A stretch of DNA of 64,000 nucleotides from Misgurnus anguillicaudatus (GCF_027580225.2 NC_073358.2:44288501-44352500); one strand, 5' to 3'. Positions 11,127-22,965 are shown, numbered from the stretch's first letter. Notes: generated by a model not told the origin, from the sequence alone. Numbers and translations: made by a program.

Positions 11127-12302
11127 TTAAAGGTGCAATTTGTAAGATATTTGCAGGAAAATGTCCAAAAACCACTAGGCCAGTGTTATATTTTGTCCAG
11201 CTGATTACTATCAATATCTGTAGTGGTCGAGTTCGAAAAAATAAAATGGCGGCAAAGGAAGCGACTGGAGCACAAATTTAGTGTAAATAAATGTATATTT
11301 TCACTTTTTACACATTTTAATTGCATTTCAAGCGAGAAATTAGCATTGTAGTTTTCAAATATGTGATTAGTTATCACAAAGGCGCTCTCTGTTTATATTT
11401 CAAACACGCTGCCTTTGAAGTGCGTCTAAAAGCCTTTCTCTGAGCTGCCTTCATGCCTCTGAAGTCATTTCCTCATGAGGCAGCGAGGCAACAAGTCCCT
11501 GCCTTGAGTTTTCGGACGCAGCCAGTGTCGTGGACAAATGCGGAACTATGCGATAGCGCCTGTCGGGCTACGCGCTTGCTTATGGACTATGGATTACTCT
11601 TTACCGTCTGTTACTGGTTGTGTCAGCAAAGACAGCTCCCGTAAGCGTACGGGCCAACCAAACGACCCAAGAAGAGTTTGGAACAAAACGAGAGAAAGTA
11701 TGAGGATCAATTTGGTGTTGCATTATCTAGATGGAGATAGCTTTGCGACAACATTTAACTAGACAGAGATTCTGATCCTGCTTGTGTTTTACGCGATGGG
11801 TGAGTTGTTTTGATTCGTAACCCTTCAAAAAAACGTATGCTATTATATTGATCACAACATTAGTGTGTCGATTGTAATCAGCGCGTCTTCCCGCGGACGA
11901 TATGCACATCAAGAGGTATTGTACAGCAATATAAATGCTCATTTTAAGACACTTCATAATACGATTTGTACTGTCAATACATTATGTGAAAAATCATTGT
12001 AGATTGTAAGTTGAAAACTTAATTCTGTGCTGTGTTAGCCATCGAAATACTGTAACATCTGACTAACAATTTCGTTTTGAACATCACATATAAACTTACA
12101 TAATGAAATAAACGATGTCATCAAACGCAACATTTATAAGACTTGATTACCTTATCCGTCAACGTCATTTCTCGTTCGCGTCTGATAAAGACTACAAATC
12201 CCATAATTCCACGCTGCTTCAGAGCATCATTAAACAACGTCATTGTTATTGATTTGATCTGGCGCCATCTAGTGGCACAGATAATACAAATTGCATCTTT
12301 AA
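11127..12302. mobile_element. TTAA-flanked element, TTAAAGGTGCAATTTG family
   Basis: Left end TTAAAGGTGCAATTTGTAAG and right end ATACAAATTGCATCTTTAA form inverted repeats with TTAA on both borders. It is 1176 bp long. The interior has AAATGGCGGCAAAGGAAGCG near the left and TGGCGCCATCTAGTGGCACA near the right, but no transposase. Its ends resemble the shorter TTAAAGGTGCAGTGTG family at 35751-36109. Confidence 0.75.
12191..12213 (+). promoter_or_regulatory. possible ZNF143/STAF-type site inside a transposon
   Basis: ACTACAAATCCCATAATTCC resembles the published ZNF143/STAF consensus (ACTACAATTCCCAGAATGC), with the ACTACA and TCCCA blocks at the right spacing. It sits about 110 bp from the right end of the 11127-12302 element. 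Similarity is by eye. Occupancy is unknown. Confidence 0.35.
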
Positions 12303-12756
12303 GATGCATGATGGCCAATGGCCATTCACCTGTGCTTTTAAGTCAGTGGAAATGCATGACGTAACAGCAAAAAGTCTAATTTGGTTTACAGCGAGTACAT
12401 AAATAACGACGAACCCATGTCTTTGGCATCACTCACATTATATGCTCTACTACTGTAGGTGAACTACAGGAACTGCCATGCACCTTGCGAAAGACACATA
12501 AGGCGCATTCATGTTATTAGAGATGTTTTGATCGATCGGCCGCAGATCGACACCCGACGCACGCACATAGCAGCCTGTCATCAGTGCGTGTGTACGGAGC
12601 GATCTCTCTCTCGCACGTCTTAAAGCTACAGTATCCTAATTCATCTCTCAATAAAATCACTCTCTGCATATTAAATTTCACTTAAGAAATATTTGTTGTG
12701 CTTATTTATTTGATTCTCTATTAAAACAATAATATACCTAATTACTGCAAGTAATA
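12303..12756. other. no gene; short hAT-end fragment
   Basis: TTAGAGATGTTTTGATCGAT at about 12518 resembles the left end of the hAT family at 50334-50778 (TAGGGATGTTCCGATCGATT), suggesting a truncated relic. The rest shows nothing recognisable. Confidence 0.4.
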
Positions 12757-12758
12757 TA

Positions 12759-12962
12759 CACTGAAAAAAAATATTGATTCAATTTACTCCATTTTTTAAG
12801 GTAAGTGGTTGCAATCAATTTATTTAAGCTACATTTAAACAAAAAAGATTAGTAACGTAAAATAAAATAAAAACTTTTGTTTAAATGTAGCTTAAATAAA
12901 TTGATTGCAACCACTTACCTTAAAAAAAAAGAGTAAATTGAATTAATCATTTTTTTTCAGTG
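12759..12962. mobile_element. 204-bp hairpin element with TA flanks
   Basis: Starts CACTGAAAAAAAATATTGAT and ends TTAATCATTTTTTTTCAGTG. The two arms (CAATTTACTC, AAGGTAAGTGGTTGCAATCA, ATTTATTTAAGCTACATTTA and their complements) pair almost throughout, leaving about 30 unpaired bases in the middle. The dinucleotide TA sits outside each end, fitting a Tc1/mariner-type TA target. It has no coding capacity and would fold into a long hairpin if transcribed. Confidence 0.82.
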
Positions 12963-13127
12963 TAACAAAGGCAACATCTGTGGTATTACTTTATCTAGAT
13001 AAAATGTTGATAGTTACAGTTATCAAAGAGCTTGCAGATCAGCTTGAAGACATTGGTATTGGCCAATCACGAAGACAACAAATCAGTAATCGAGGTTTAT
13101 TTTAGAAATTTTAAAAAATTCTTAAAT

Positions 13128-13652
13128 CACTGCAAAAATTGATGATCAAGTGAAAAAATCTTGAAAATTTTTCTTAAACACTAAATATAAGAAAAATTCA
13201 AGAAAACTTAGCTTACCCCATTGGCAGATTTTTTTTTAGCTTTTTTTAGACACAAAATCACTTATATTTGATATGTTTGGTCTAAAAACTAATATTTTCT
13301 TAGGTCGTTTTGCTCATTAAGAAAAAGCATCTAGATATTTGTACTAAAAACAATACAAAAATACTAAGATTTTTTTTCTTGAAAATCATTTTTGAAGTGC
13401 AAGATGTATTTTAATGATAACATTTTTCTTGAAGTAAACTTATTTCAAGATTTTTTCTCTCACTCCATTGGCAAATATTTTTGCTTGTTTTAAGCACAAA
13501 ATCACTTAAATTGTATATATTTTGGTCTAAAACCAGACTTATTTTCTTAGGTCATTTTGCTCATCAAGAAAATGCATCTTAATTTAAGAATGTATAGATA
13601 TTTGTTCTGAAAACAAGACAAATACTACGTAAGAAAGTAATTTTTTTCAGTG
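13128..13652. mobile_element. CACTG-ended element with an internal duplication
   Basis: Left end CACTGCAAAAATTGATGATC and right end TTTTTTTCAGTG are short inverted repeats. Inside, a ~120-bp block is repeated: CCATTGGCAGA... ACACAAAATCACTTA... GTCTAAAAACTAATATTTTC... CATTAAGAAAAAGCATCTA near 13218-13335 and again at 13468-13580. AT-rich, no frame. Confidence 0.6.
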
Positions 13653-14099
13653 CAGCATCAAACACCTACAAAACGGAAAAAGTGACCTCTTTAAGATTAC
13701 AGCCGGACTATCACAAGAAAAGCTCTATTAACAGAATTGACCAAACCCCAAGCTAAGCTTATGTCAGCTGTCTCCCAGTAAGTCAGCCAACAGGCCAACA
13801 GCGGCAAGAAACCAAAACTCAACTTGTGGAAAAAAAACTTGAGAAACCAGGCTAAACTGTGTGCAGACATCTAGGCGTGCTTCCAGTTTTTCAAATCTTT
13901 TCATATTTTGGAAAGTCTGAGAAAATAACTTACTAATTAATGCCATAAAGTCAGGTGGTGACAATTCTCTGACTCACGGCTCTTCGTAGTGTTTATAGGC
14001 ACTTTGCAGCTATTATAAGATTACATTTTTCATGCAGTATTGTATGATACTATAAAAAGAAATTCCTTCAATTTCTAAGCTTGCAATTAGGTTTTATGG
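13653..14099. other. no gene seen
   Basis: Unremarkable sequence. A 66-codon minus-strand frame at 13764-13964 has no recognised motif. Confidence 0.4.
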
Positions 14100-14235
14100 T
14101 TGAGCAAACATCTTGTCAGTCATTTGTGGTACTTTGGGTGAGCCATCACCACTGTGGCCTTGAACAAAACTCTTAAACTGCCTGAGAGATTGTCCTTGTT
14201 ATAAGTAATACTGCTTTGGATAAAAGGAAAACGCT
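14100..14235 (+). repeat. tRNA-SINE-like 3' fragment
   Basis: The end CTGCTTTGGATAAAAGGAAA with upstream AGATTGTCCTTGTTATAAGT and GTGGCCTTGAACAAAACTCT follows the order of the 3' body of common fish SINEs, whose tail reads GTCGCTTTGGATAAAAGCGT. The tRNA-related head is missing or too diverged. Confidence 0.4.
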
Positions 14236-14410
14236 CAGTGACTACTTCTTACTTATTTCAGGAACGATTACCTTGAGTGAGCAAAGCTTAAATGTTGATC
14301 TCAAGGACATAATGACAGAATTACTCTTTGTGGCGCTTAAAACATAAGCCTGTTTTGGTTATAAAACCAGATCTATCATGCCAATTGATAATATAGATAG
14401 TGTTTTAGTG

Positions 14411-14977
14411 TTAAAGAGCACCTATTGTCCGATTTACGATTTTACATTATTTTTGGTGTGTAAGTGTGTATTAGTTCATGTTAAAGATATGCAAATGGTA
14501 CGAACCCCAAAGGAAACAATGACGCGAGTTATGGTTTCCAACGTAAATCTCTTTTCTTGTACTAAAACAAACAATTGGATTGTAGGCAACAGTTTACTTC
14601 CTGGGATTGGTGATGTAGTAAAGACCGACATTATCATAATTCCTCCCGCTTTGGACTCAGCCTGTAAGTTAACTCCTGTTAGCATTGCATTGTGAACAAA
14701 TCTTTCAAACATTGTAAGGAGCGTCACATTTCCAGCTGATGTCAGAGGTATTCAGGCCAATCACAACGTGCAGTTTAGCTGGCCAATCAGGGACACCGCG
14801 CTTTTCAGATCGATGCGTTTTGCACAAAATCAATGCGTTTGAGGAAAGCATGGAGATACAAAAATGTATGGTATGTGGAAAATAATGAGGTTTTTTACCA
14901 TAAACCAAGTGAACACATTGTATTATACTGAATACAAAAAATAACATTGTTTTAGCAATGAAATAGGTGCACTTTAA
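14411..14977. mobile_element. TTAA-flanked element, TTAAAGAGCACCTATT family, copy 1
   Basis: Begins TTAAAGAGCACCTATTGTCC and ends GAAATAGGTGCACTTTAA, inverted repeats with TTAA borders, 567 bp. A second copy is at 49225-49702 in the opposite orientation (shared TTGTACAAAGC-like, GACGCTCCTTAC, AACAGTTTACTTCC-like and GTTAACTCCTGT words). The 105-codon plus-strand and 83-codon minus-strand frames inside are shadows of the repeat, not genes. Confidence 0.8.
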
Positions 14978-15167
14978 ATCTTAGGCCTTGTCCGCGACAA
15001 TACAGACATTTATTTTGTGTTTTTGCATTGTAGTGTCTAGGCTTTCCGAAAACTTTGGAAAAAAAATTTAGTCATGTGACGCAGACATGTAACCCACTTA
15101 ACCCAAAGCAAAATGCTGAATGAGTGTACCGCAGTTGTTTTGGCTGTTGTTCAATATTAAAGTATTG

Positions 15168-15414
15168 TTAAAGGCGGGGTGCATGATCTCTGAAAGCCAA
15201 TGTTGATATTTAAAATCAGCTAAACAAACACGCCCCTACCCCAATAGAATCTGGACCTTCTTTGGATAGACCCGCCCCACACATACGCAACCCAGGCAAC
15301 AATGACGATTATTAGACACACCCTTTACTGCTGATTGACTACAAGTGTGTTTTGGTACTCGGCCCGACTCCCTTTTCCAAAGTGTTTTTTAAAAATCATA
15401 CACCCCGCCTATAA
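15168..15414. mobile_element. TTAA-type miniature element, GGCGGGGTGCATGATC family
   Basis: Left end TTAAAGGCGGGGTGCATGAT and right end AAAATCATACACCCCGCCTA are inverted repeats. The right border has decayed from TTAA to ATAA. About 247 bp, no frame. Confidence 0.7.
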
Positions 15415-16679
15415 AGATGCGATGCATGTCGAAGCGTTTTATGTTTTACTCATGTGCAGCGACTAAAATATCTCTTTAATTGAGCATAGGACAAAAATAT
15501 GCATAATACAAGGTTAAGTACAAGATACAATCCCATCTGTTCAGTAGCATATTTATTGCTTGTATTTGTGTATGACATAGATGATGTGACTCCATGAGAG
15601 AAGAGCTACTTAAGGACATCTTCACCTCAAGAAACCCAAACCATCCATATTTTCCCATACGTTCTCTGGAGAGAAGACCTTTGACCCCGTCTCTCTCTGT
15701 GGCCGTGTACAACTTATTCATACGGGAGCTCAGCTCTTCTCGAGGGAGACATAAAAAACCTATTCTCCATCTGAGGCACACAGATCCCTCCAGACAGGTA
15801 TACTCATTCTGTAGTCAAAGAGGAGTTTATTTTATCTCCGTGTCCTCCAAAAGCCCGGGTACATTTCAGGGAGCCGGCATGACCAGTTTGGGAAAATTCT
15901 GTACGGAGGTGATGTCATAGCCCAGTATGCGGCAGCGCCCCAGGGTCCAGTGAAAACTAACTTCTGTGCGATCTCCAGTTCTTCACGCTGCATAATCCGA
16001 GGAAGCCTGCCATTTATCGTTATTGCATTTGAATATATGCCAAAGTCAATCTCCTAATAAAGGATTCTTTTATTGCCAAATTACGAATCCCGGATGGTTA
16101 CCTGCTGAGCTTCCAGGGTGTAATATGCAGCGCCTGTCAGAAACGGATGCTTTGTGTGTATCTAAAACCAAATTATTTAGAAGGTGACCTGCAGATGTTC
16201 CTGACTTAACCACACAACATAAAACACACAGTGAGACTAGGATCTCTTTCTATGCCTTTCTTTGTTAGCCTGTCATGTTTCAAGTTGGGTATCTGATAAA
16301 ATGGTTAGCAAGCCACTTAGAAGGTTTTAAAAAAATCATATATACAGTATGGACTTTTCCAAACAGGCAGAATATATATTTTTGGCATATCCAACTCAAA
16401 TCCGTTTAGTTGTTCGTCTTTCGTCTAAACCGGACAGAAAGTAGCCACTAAATCACAATATTTTTACAATAGAATCCAAATGCTCTCCCATGCGGTTTGA
16501 AATCAGATAAAAATAGGATTTTTAGAAAAGCCTTTCTGTCTGAGAGATCAGACGGTATTTAATAGAAGCAGGTATTAGATACGGAGGATGGGATAATAGT
16601 ATTGACAATAGTGCACAGATGTGTGAAAAAGTAAAATCTCTGATGTGGATGTTGTTTTTGTCTTTTTCCATTGAATGAT
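15415..16679. other. unique, relatively GC-rich stretch without a recognised gene
   Basis: Two overlapping frames lie here: 15594-15920 plus (108 codons) and 15476-15781 minus (101 codons). The peptides show no domain, no signal peptide and no flanking canonical splice pair that I trust. The absence of recognisable transposons makes it a candidate for ordinary single-copy DNA, possibly conserved non-coding. Confidence 0.35.
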
Positions 16680-17645
16680 TATTAGAACTGGGTGATATTG
16701 ACAAAAATTTATATCTTGGTAATGAATGGCGATATACGATAACTATTATTAGGGTTGTAAATCAGATCATTACGGTTCGATACAACAACAACAAAAAAAA
16801 ACGGTTTTCTACATCGACGGTGCGATTTTGGTCGATACATCAGACACATCTTCGATGCGATTACGATTCGATCCGATTTTATTAATTTGGCGATGTTTTT
16901 TTATTACGTTCCTAGTTAAGCAGTTACATTCTTACTTACAAAGGCAACCAAAATATATAACATGAACATTATATTAAACTCTTTGAAAATGTCACAATCT
17001 CAGTCCTAACTAGAACATTTAAAATAACAAACGAACATAAATACACTTATTTAAATAAATAAAAATTAATAATGAGGGGCAAAATGTCACATAAAATCAA
17101 ACTTATGATGGCAAAAGTCTTTCAGTTTTTTGGTGCCAAAATGTGGAATAGTGACGATCATTGTGGTAGTTTTAGAAAAAAATGTAATAAAAATAAATAA
17201 ATATAAAAATAAAGCTGTTAAACTTTTGAAAGCATTTGATCTGTCACAGATCAGACGCAGCATCAGATCTAGTTTTGAGAGATTTTTCTTTAAAAAAGTC
17301 AACTGATCAGTGTCATGAGATAGGACACTGCATTTTGCATGGACAATATTCGCCTTCAGTGCTACACACACACTCGTCTTCTGTTTATTTCGCTGTGTTT
17401 TCGTTACTACAACCACTGTGTTGCTGCATCGCATTCACTTGCTGACGCAAGCAGATGAAAATTTACAAAAATGCACGCTTCGGAGGAAATGCGTAGATGG
17501 ACGCTATGTGAAGGAATGAGGACGCGGATAGTGTCAAAATAAAGTATACCTCAAATCCATTTTTACGTGTGGCATCGATGCATCGGCTCTTTAGAAATAA
17601 AATCGAAGTATCGATCCATATCAATGTATTGTTATTCCATCCCTA
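16680..17645. mobile_element. hAT element (TAGGGTTGTAAATC family), inserted in an older hAT relic
   Basis: From 16749 the ends TAGGGTTGTAAATCAG and TATTCCATCCCTA (to 17645), with subterminal CGATGCATCG, GATACATCA and ATCGATCCATATCAATG, match the family complete at 62159-63877. The preceding 16685-16745 (CTGGGTGATATTGACAAAAA) looks like the end of a different hAT element. The 115-codon minus-strand and 69-codon plus-strand frames are not transposase-like. An exact 8-bp duplication is not visible. Confidence 0.65.
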
Positions 17646-18440
17646 ATAACCATCTCCACAGTTTCTACAAAGTAAAAATTTAAAAAAGTCAATGTATACT
17701 GTATGTGACATCACAATCACCTTTATAAAACAGTGTATGATTAAAATCAAATTCAAAAACAGGGGTTTTCTCCCCGTTTGAAAATATACAGCTGCATAAC
17801 ATGCGAGCTTACATCTGATCTCAGTCATTTCTGGCAGACCTTCTGTTGCAAAGGGGGATCATATCAGACCATAGCAATTTAGATGGTAAACCACTATATT
17901 GCCAAAATGCAATAAACCGCCCAACTGTAATGATTACTATGTCAACCGCTGACAAATGCAAAACCAAAACGTGCAGTTAATACAAAAGATCAGATTTAAC
18001 AAACATACTATAAGAATGGCTTGCGACCTGAACACAGCCTTAAAACTGAAAATCGTGGTTTATGCCAATTAATTCTAAAACATATCCAGCTAACCAACAA
18101 ATAAACCACCAGTTTCACCACAGGAGACCAAACTTGTAAATACGCAGAGGGCAGCGATGGCACAGTGCATTCTGGGATTGAAAGTAATGTTGAATACATA
18201 CTGTGTTTGCTTATATCTAAAAGTCTTTTAAAAGTTTTAATGTAAGAAATTGGAAAATGGATGCTTTGTTAACTGCTATGAAATTGCATGTCACTACATT
18301 AACTAAAATCTTACAGCACGCCGAAAAGACCAGCGCACCTGATGTGAGTGTTTTCTATTCACACAAAGCAGGCAATTATGAATAAGTCTAAGTGCCACGG
18401 CAGAAAATGAGTGGGCTTCTCTACACAAGAAGAGGCTTTT
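17646..18440. other. no gene seen
   Basis: AT-rich sequence. CAGTGCATTCTGGGATTG at 18163-18180 resembles, in reverse complement, the CCCAGAATGC core of a ZNF143/STAF site. Nothing else is recognisable. Confidence 0.35.
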
Positions 18441-18520
18441 GTTTAATAGCGCGCGAGAGAGAGAGGAGGCGAAAGACTAAAAGAGAGTGAATGAGACGTG
18501 TCAGAGAGAAGAGAGAGAGA
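18441..18520. repeat. purine-rich (GA)n-like tract
   Basis: Repeated GAGAGAGA blocks interrupted by GGAGGCGAAAGACTAAAAG and GTGAATGAGACGTGTC. An imperfect microsatellite. Confidence 0.7.
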
Positions 18521-18696
18521 GATGTTAGGTTAAGGACTATCTATTATGTACGACAGAAAGCTCTTGGCCATGTGCCTCTTTAGGAGGACCTGTGGAGGTT
18601 CAGTGACAGAGAAACAGAAAACAAATCCCGGCAGCAGGAGAGACAATCATGATCAATCAAAATCCTAGATTATTTGTTTTTAGCTAATTGTGACCC

Positions 18697-18800
18697 TGGC
18701 AGTGGCGGCCGGTGACTTCTTTTTCAAGGGCGCACGATGCGAAGCTCATGTGTGTGGCTAGTCATGCCAAAATATGTGCCTGCCGCACACGCGTCTAAAG
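18697..18800 (+). repeat. dispersed-repeat fragment (CAGTGGCGGCCGGTGACTTC)
   Basis: The compact word CAGTGGCGGCCGGTGACTTC followed by TTTTCAAGGGCGCACGATGC has the look of the 5' end of a known kind of fish DNA repeat. I cannot place its other end with confidence. A candidate partner is GCGCACCTCAACAACTC near 21662. Confidence 0.35.
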
Positions 18801-18869
18801 GGTTTATGATAAAAGAGTACTCTTGCATTTGCCAGATACGTTTATCCCACGTGTAATAAGAGTTTGGTT

Positions 18870-19380
18870 TTAAAGGGGACATTTCACAAGATTTTTTTAA
18901 AATGCAAAATAAATCGTTGGTGTCCCCAGAGAAATTATGTGAAGTTTTAGCTCAAAATACAATATAGATAATTTATTATAACATGTTAAAATTGCCACTT
19001 TGTAGGTGTGAGAAAAAATGTGCCGTTTTGGGGTGTGTCCTTTAAAATGCAAATGAGCTGATGAAATACAAACACTGATCACCATAATGGCGGTTTGTTG
19101 AAATTGAAACTCAATTGTCTTGTATTTTCTCTCTCGCACTAAATGGCAATGTCGTGGTTGGATAGTTACAGATTAAGGGGCGGTATTATTATAATAAGGT
19201 CCCCTTCTGACATCACAAGGGGAGCCAAATTTTAATGACCTATTCTTTTCACATGCTTGCAGAGAATGGTTTAGCAAAACTAAGTTACTGGGTTGTTATT
19301 TTACACATTTTCTAGGTTGATAGAAGCAATGGGGACCCAATTATAGCACTTAAACATTGAAAAAGTTATTTTTGATAAGA
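18870..19380. mobile_element. TTAA-flanked element, AGGGGACATTTCAC family, copy 1
   Basis: Starts TTAAAGGGGACATTTCACAA and runs through GGTGTCCCCAGA, AATTGCCACTTTGTAGGTGT, AATGCAAATGAGCTGATGAA, CTAAATGGCA...GTGGTTGGATAG and GGTTGATAGAAGCAATGGGG. The same order of words occurs at 26877-27295 and 44600-45113, and in reverse at 62376-63630. The right terminus of this copy is eroded. Short frames inside are shadows of the repeat. Confidence 0.75.
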
Positions 19381-20607
19381 CAGGCACATTTATTTTGTTG
19401 GCAGCCAGCAATCATTTGTGTGTAGCCTATTTAAAACAACGACAACATTAACGCTAACGTTAGCGGTTTTCATATCGTAAGTGCTGAGGGGTTAGTTGTA
19501 ACACAGCATTACAATTAACCCCGCTGGGTCAAAATATTTTAAAGCCCACCAAAAAAGTTGCAACGAGCTGCAGACATATTTCAAAACGATGACATGTTTT
19601 AGTCATAGACACTGATTATTATGACATAGCATTGGATTTTGTATCTTACACATCCAACTTAGAAACCGAAAAAAACATACAATGAAAAAAATTACTTAAA
19701 TGCCACCAAAACACTCGTTCATCAATAACGCTCTGGAAAAACATGATACATTTCCAATAATTTGTGGGAGATCGTCTTTTGGCAGCGTGAAAAAAATACC
19801 GGTGAATTAAAACGCTCAACCTTGTGCAACAATGTAAACAGTCCGTGTTACAACTTAGTTTTTGCTCCGCGCACCCCTACTAAGTGTACTTACTGTATTT
19901 AAGTGCACTTGTTTAACCTGTATCCTCATCAGATGTACAGTATTCATACATTTTCACTAAAAAAAGCGCCTGCCTCCATTTCAGTGCCTCATGCTTCTCG
20001 AAAGCAACTGCAGGGTCTGTGCATCTGTCTTTTAGCTCTTAACAGAAGCGATCCATTAGCAATCCATTCCCTTCCTGCAGAGAGACGTGCTTATGCAGTT
20101 CCCACATTCGGTGAGACTTCAGAGAAAAAGATTATCTCGATATTGAAGAAACACCTGCCTTGGTGAAAATGTTACTGGCCAAAACATTGATAATGTGAAA
20201 GAAACAATCTTGTAAGGTATTTTTCGAGCAAGAAGAATCTGAAAACATTAACCGAACGGTTTTCCTGGACGCTTCATTCCCCCAGTATGCACTTCAACTT
20301 GTGCTTTTCCCTGCCTGACAAAAAAGGTATGAAAAACATTAGCATGATTGAATTTGACATAAAATATTATTTCAGTGTTGAACTATGGTGCAGTGGTTAG
20401 CTTATTTAGCAGACTGGGATTATATGAAGTAAAAACAGACACAGCCTAAATCCATAAGAGCTGGGTCAACAATCTGGAAAATACAGTAGTGTTTTAATGT
20501 TTTAATACACTTGTAACATATTACTATAAAATAAGGATGTTATTTTTTTAAATAATGCCCTGAATACATTTTATTTATTAACTCTTGCACAGGCAACATG
20601 CAACACT
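19381..20607. other. no gene seen; relic hAT-type end
   Basis: Contains a GGGGTTAGTTGTAACACAGC block near 19489 and CCGCGCACCCCTACTAAGTG near 19867, the latter like the right end of an hAT element. An 87-codon frame at 19903-20166 has no recognised motif. Confidence 0.35.
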
Positions 20608-21115
20608 TTAACCCGTTGATTGGCGTTGTCCCGTGAGCGGGACACCTACGTTTATTTCAATATTTTCTATGTAAATGTTAATCTATCACAACAAACTATA
20701 TATTGTTGGAAAGGTCTAAGAATGTAGTTTTCATATTTCAAAACCTTTTAGCAGTAATAATAATGCAGTAACTGTAATTTATTAATTTGTGACACAAGTA
20801 TGCAGCAAACCTCAAAGCAAACCAGCACAAACCTCAGTTTTTTGACAATTTGTATTAAAAATTATACTATATTGCATTTTTATTTATTACAAATAAATGT
20901 AAACTGCTTTAAAAAAAAATAATATTTTCACCTCTAGACACTTCCCTAAAAACGTTGAAGTGTCTTCTTTAAAAACAAAAATTACCAAAATTAAAATCAA
21001 AATTAGGCTTCTAGACCAAAAAAAAAACAAAGCCAGAGTTATATTAATTTAAAGGTGTATATCACCTTTTCACCAACCCCCCACTCAAAAAGGGCTGTGC
21101 CAGTTAAAGGGTTAA
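20608..21115. mobile_element. TTAA-flanked element, TTAACCCGTTGA family
   Basis: Left end TTAACCCGTTGATTGGCG and right end GCCAGTTAAAGGGTTAA form a short imperfect inverted repeat with TTAA borders. 508 bp, AT-rich interior, no frame. Single copy in the window, so less secure than the other TTAA families. Confidence 0.5.
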
Positions 21116-22580
21116 ACTCCCCCGAGATACAGACAGAAAAGGGTGGTAAATTAACCTTTATTACTTACAGTAAGCAGCGGCGCGTCATGTATGGTGTGAG
21201 CGTCGAGGAGGGTTGAAAACAGCTCAGCTTCATGGTAATGAGCTATGCCGCGGTTCGGCGCAACCAATCGGAAGGCGGAAACGTTCGACGGCAACCAATC
21301 AGAAGGCAGAAACCTCCGCTTAAGAGGAGTTCAGAGAATGCATTCGAGCATCAGATCGTCCACTACACCTTATCTATAGCGTTGTTGGCAGGGCAGCCAG
21401 AGCTTTTATTGACGCTCTCGCCAGTGCCGGTGTGAACGCACAGTTACTGCGCCAGAGGTCAAAGTGGCACACTAAGTGCTCTTCCGCCATACAATACAGT
21501 TCTCATTTTTTATCTGCTTAAAAAATCGTCACATTTTATTTTGCGCCACCATATTTACTTGTGTAACTACTTTAAATAGGGAAAATATGGAAGTTTTTTT
21601 AAATCATTTCTATTACTGCAATGTCAAAATCTGATCAAATGTTTTATTTTTACTTTTGGTAGCGCACCTCAACAACTCAATAGCTTGAAAGCTGAAAAGG
21701 ATTTAGATGTTTTACAATAAAAATAAAGACTGAATGCAGTTTTCTCGCAGCTGTGTTTGCATGCCTGTATAAACAGAGAAACACGCTTCAGCTGAAGGGA
21801 GACTTATACATGCATAATTTGACATTTGAGCTTTAAATGAATTTTATAACAGACTACACATACATAAGTGATTCCTGGAGCTTCCCCAACAGTACATATT
21901 TTAGATGCCTCTCAAATCAAACATCATCAGCTCATTAGTAAAGCACTTCATAAAATCAATGTCAGATCAAGGAGACATCAAAACCTGTTTAGGGCCCTTC
22001 AGGAACAGGGTTGGGAACTGCTGGACTACAGAATACAGAATTAGTATGTCAATCATTACGAATAGATCGGAGCACTAGCACAACCAAACTAAATTTCATA
22101 ACTAATTCACTGAAATAAAACATTTACAAATCAGACCTTGTATGATGAACTTGTTATGGTGTTTTATGATTCATCTAGAGATTTAAAAGCAACAAATAAA
22201 GCATTACATACTAAAATAAACAACCTGATCTCACAAACTATTTTGAATAATGGTGATTTCACACAAATTTAATATGATTGTCCAGTAAAGCCTGCCCCAA
22301 ATCCCTGAGACTTAAACCCATGGTAATGCATGCTCTACAGAAAGATCTGTTAACCGCTTAGTTATTGGCCAATGCAAATAAACTGCAAATAATCTTACTG
22401 ATTTAACCATATGAAGAGCTCAGATACAAAAGCCCTCCAAGTGCTTCTGACATGTTTTCTTATAACTGAGCATTTTTTTGATCAGACACTTATATTTATT
22501 GAAAATATTGTAATACGCGCCGAGAGCGATTAAAATAATTATCTCATTTTTGATAGAGGTGATGTTAAGAGGCATTTGCT
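21116..22580. other. no gene; fragment of a palindromic-element arm
   Basis: At 21470-21600 the words AGTGCTCTTCCGCCATACAA, TCGTCACATTTTATTTTGCG and AACTACTTTAAATAGGGAAA parallel the right arm of the palindrome at 47072-47787, so this is a related fragment. 21232-21435 carries a 67-codon frame containing a duplicated CAACCAATC(G/A)GAAGGC motif (about 30 bp apart), which I do not regard as coding. The remainder is AT-rich. Confidence 0.45.
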
Positions 22581-22582
22581 TA

Positions 22583-22965
22583 CCGTATTTTCCGGACTAT
22601 AAGTCGCTACGGAGTATAAGTCGCATCAGTCAAAAAATGTGTTATGAATAGGAAAAAAACATATATAAGTCGCACTGGACTATAAGTTGCATTTATTTAG
22701 AATATTATTATTATTCTTTTTGGGGGCGTTTTGTTTGTTAAGTCTTTCTCTGTTGTCTTTAAGTTAATGTTTCAGTTAACAGTTTTTTTCAGGGTTGGTT
22801 ACAGGAGCAACATATAGCGCCCTCTCGTGGCTGTAGACGGTAATATTTTCTTTTGGTTCATGTTAGTCAGTATGAACTAATTTTGCCATATAAGTCGCAC
22901 CTGACTATAAGTCGCAGGACCAGCCATACTGTGAAAAAATGCGACTTATAGTCCGGAAAATACGG
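22583..22965. mobile_element. CCGTATTTTCCGGACTATAAG element with TA flanks
   Basis: Left end CCGTATTTTCCGGACTATAA and right end TTATAGTCCGGAAAATACGG are perfect inverted repeats. TA lies outside each (22581-22582, 22966-22967), as for Tc1/mariner-type elements. Subterminal blocks repeat (A)TATAAGTCGCA at least five times in the two ends. 383 bp, no frame, evidently non-autonomous. The perfect ends indicate a relatively young copy of this widespread family. Confidence 0.88.

Noticed and set aside
14378..14727. 105-codon plus and 83-codon minus frames
   Set aside because: Both lie within the TTAAAGAGCACCTATT element and cross its border; the second copy at 49225-49702 does not preserve either frame.
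15476..15920. Overlapping 101- and 108-codon frames as a host gene
   Set aside because: They overlap on opposite strands, have no domain and no paired splice signals that I can defend; kept only as unique sequence.
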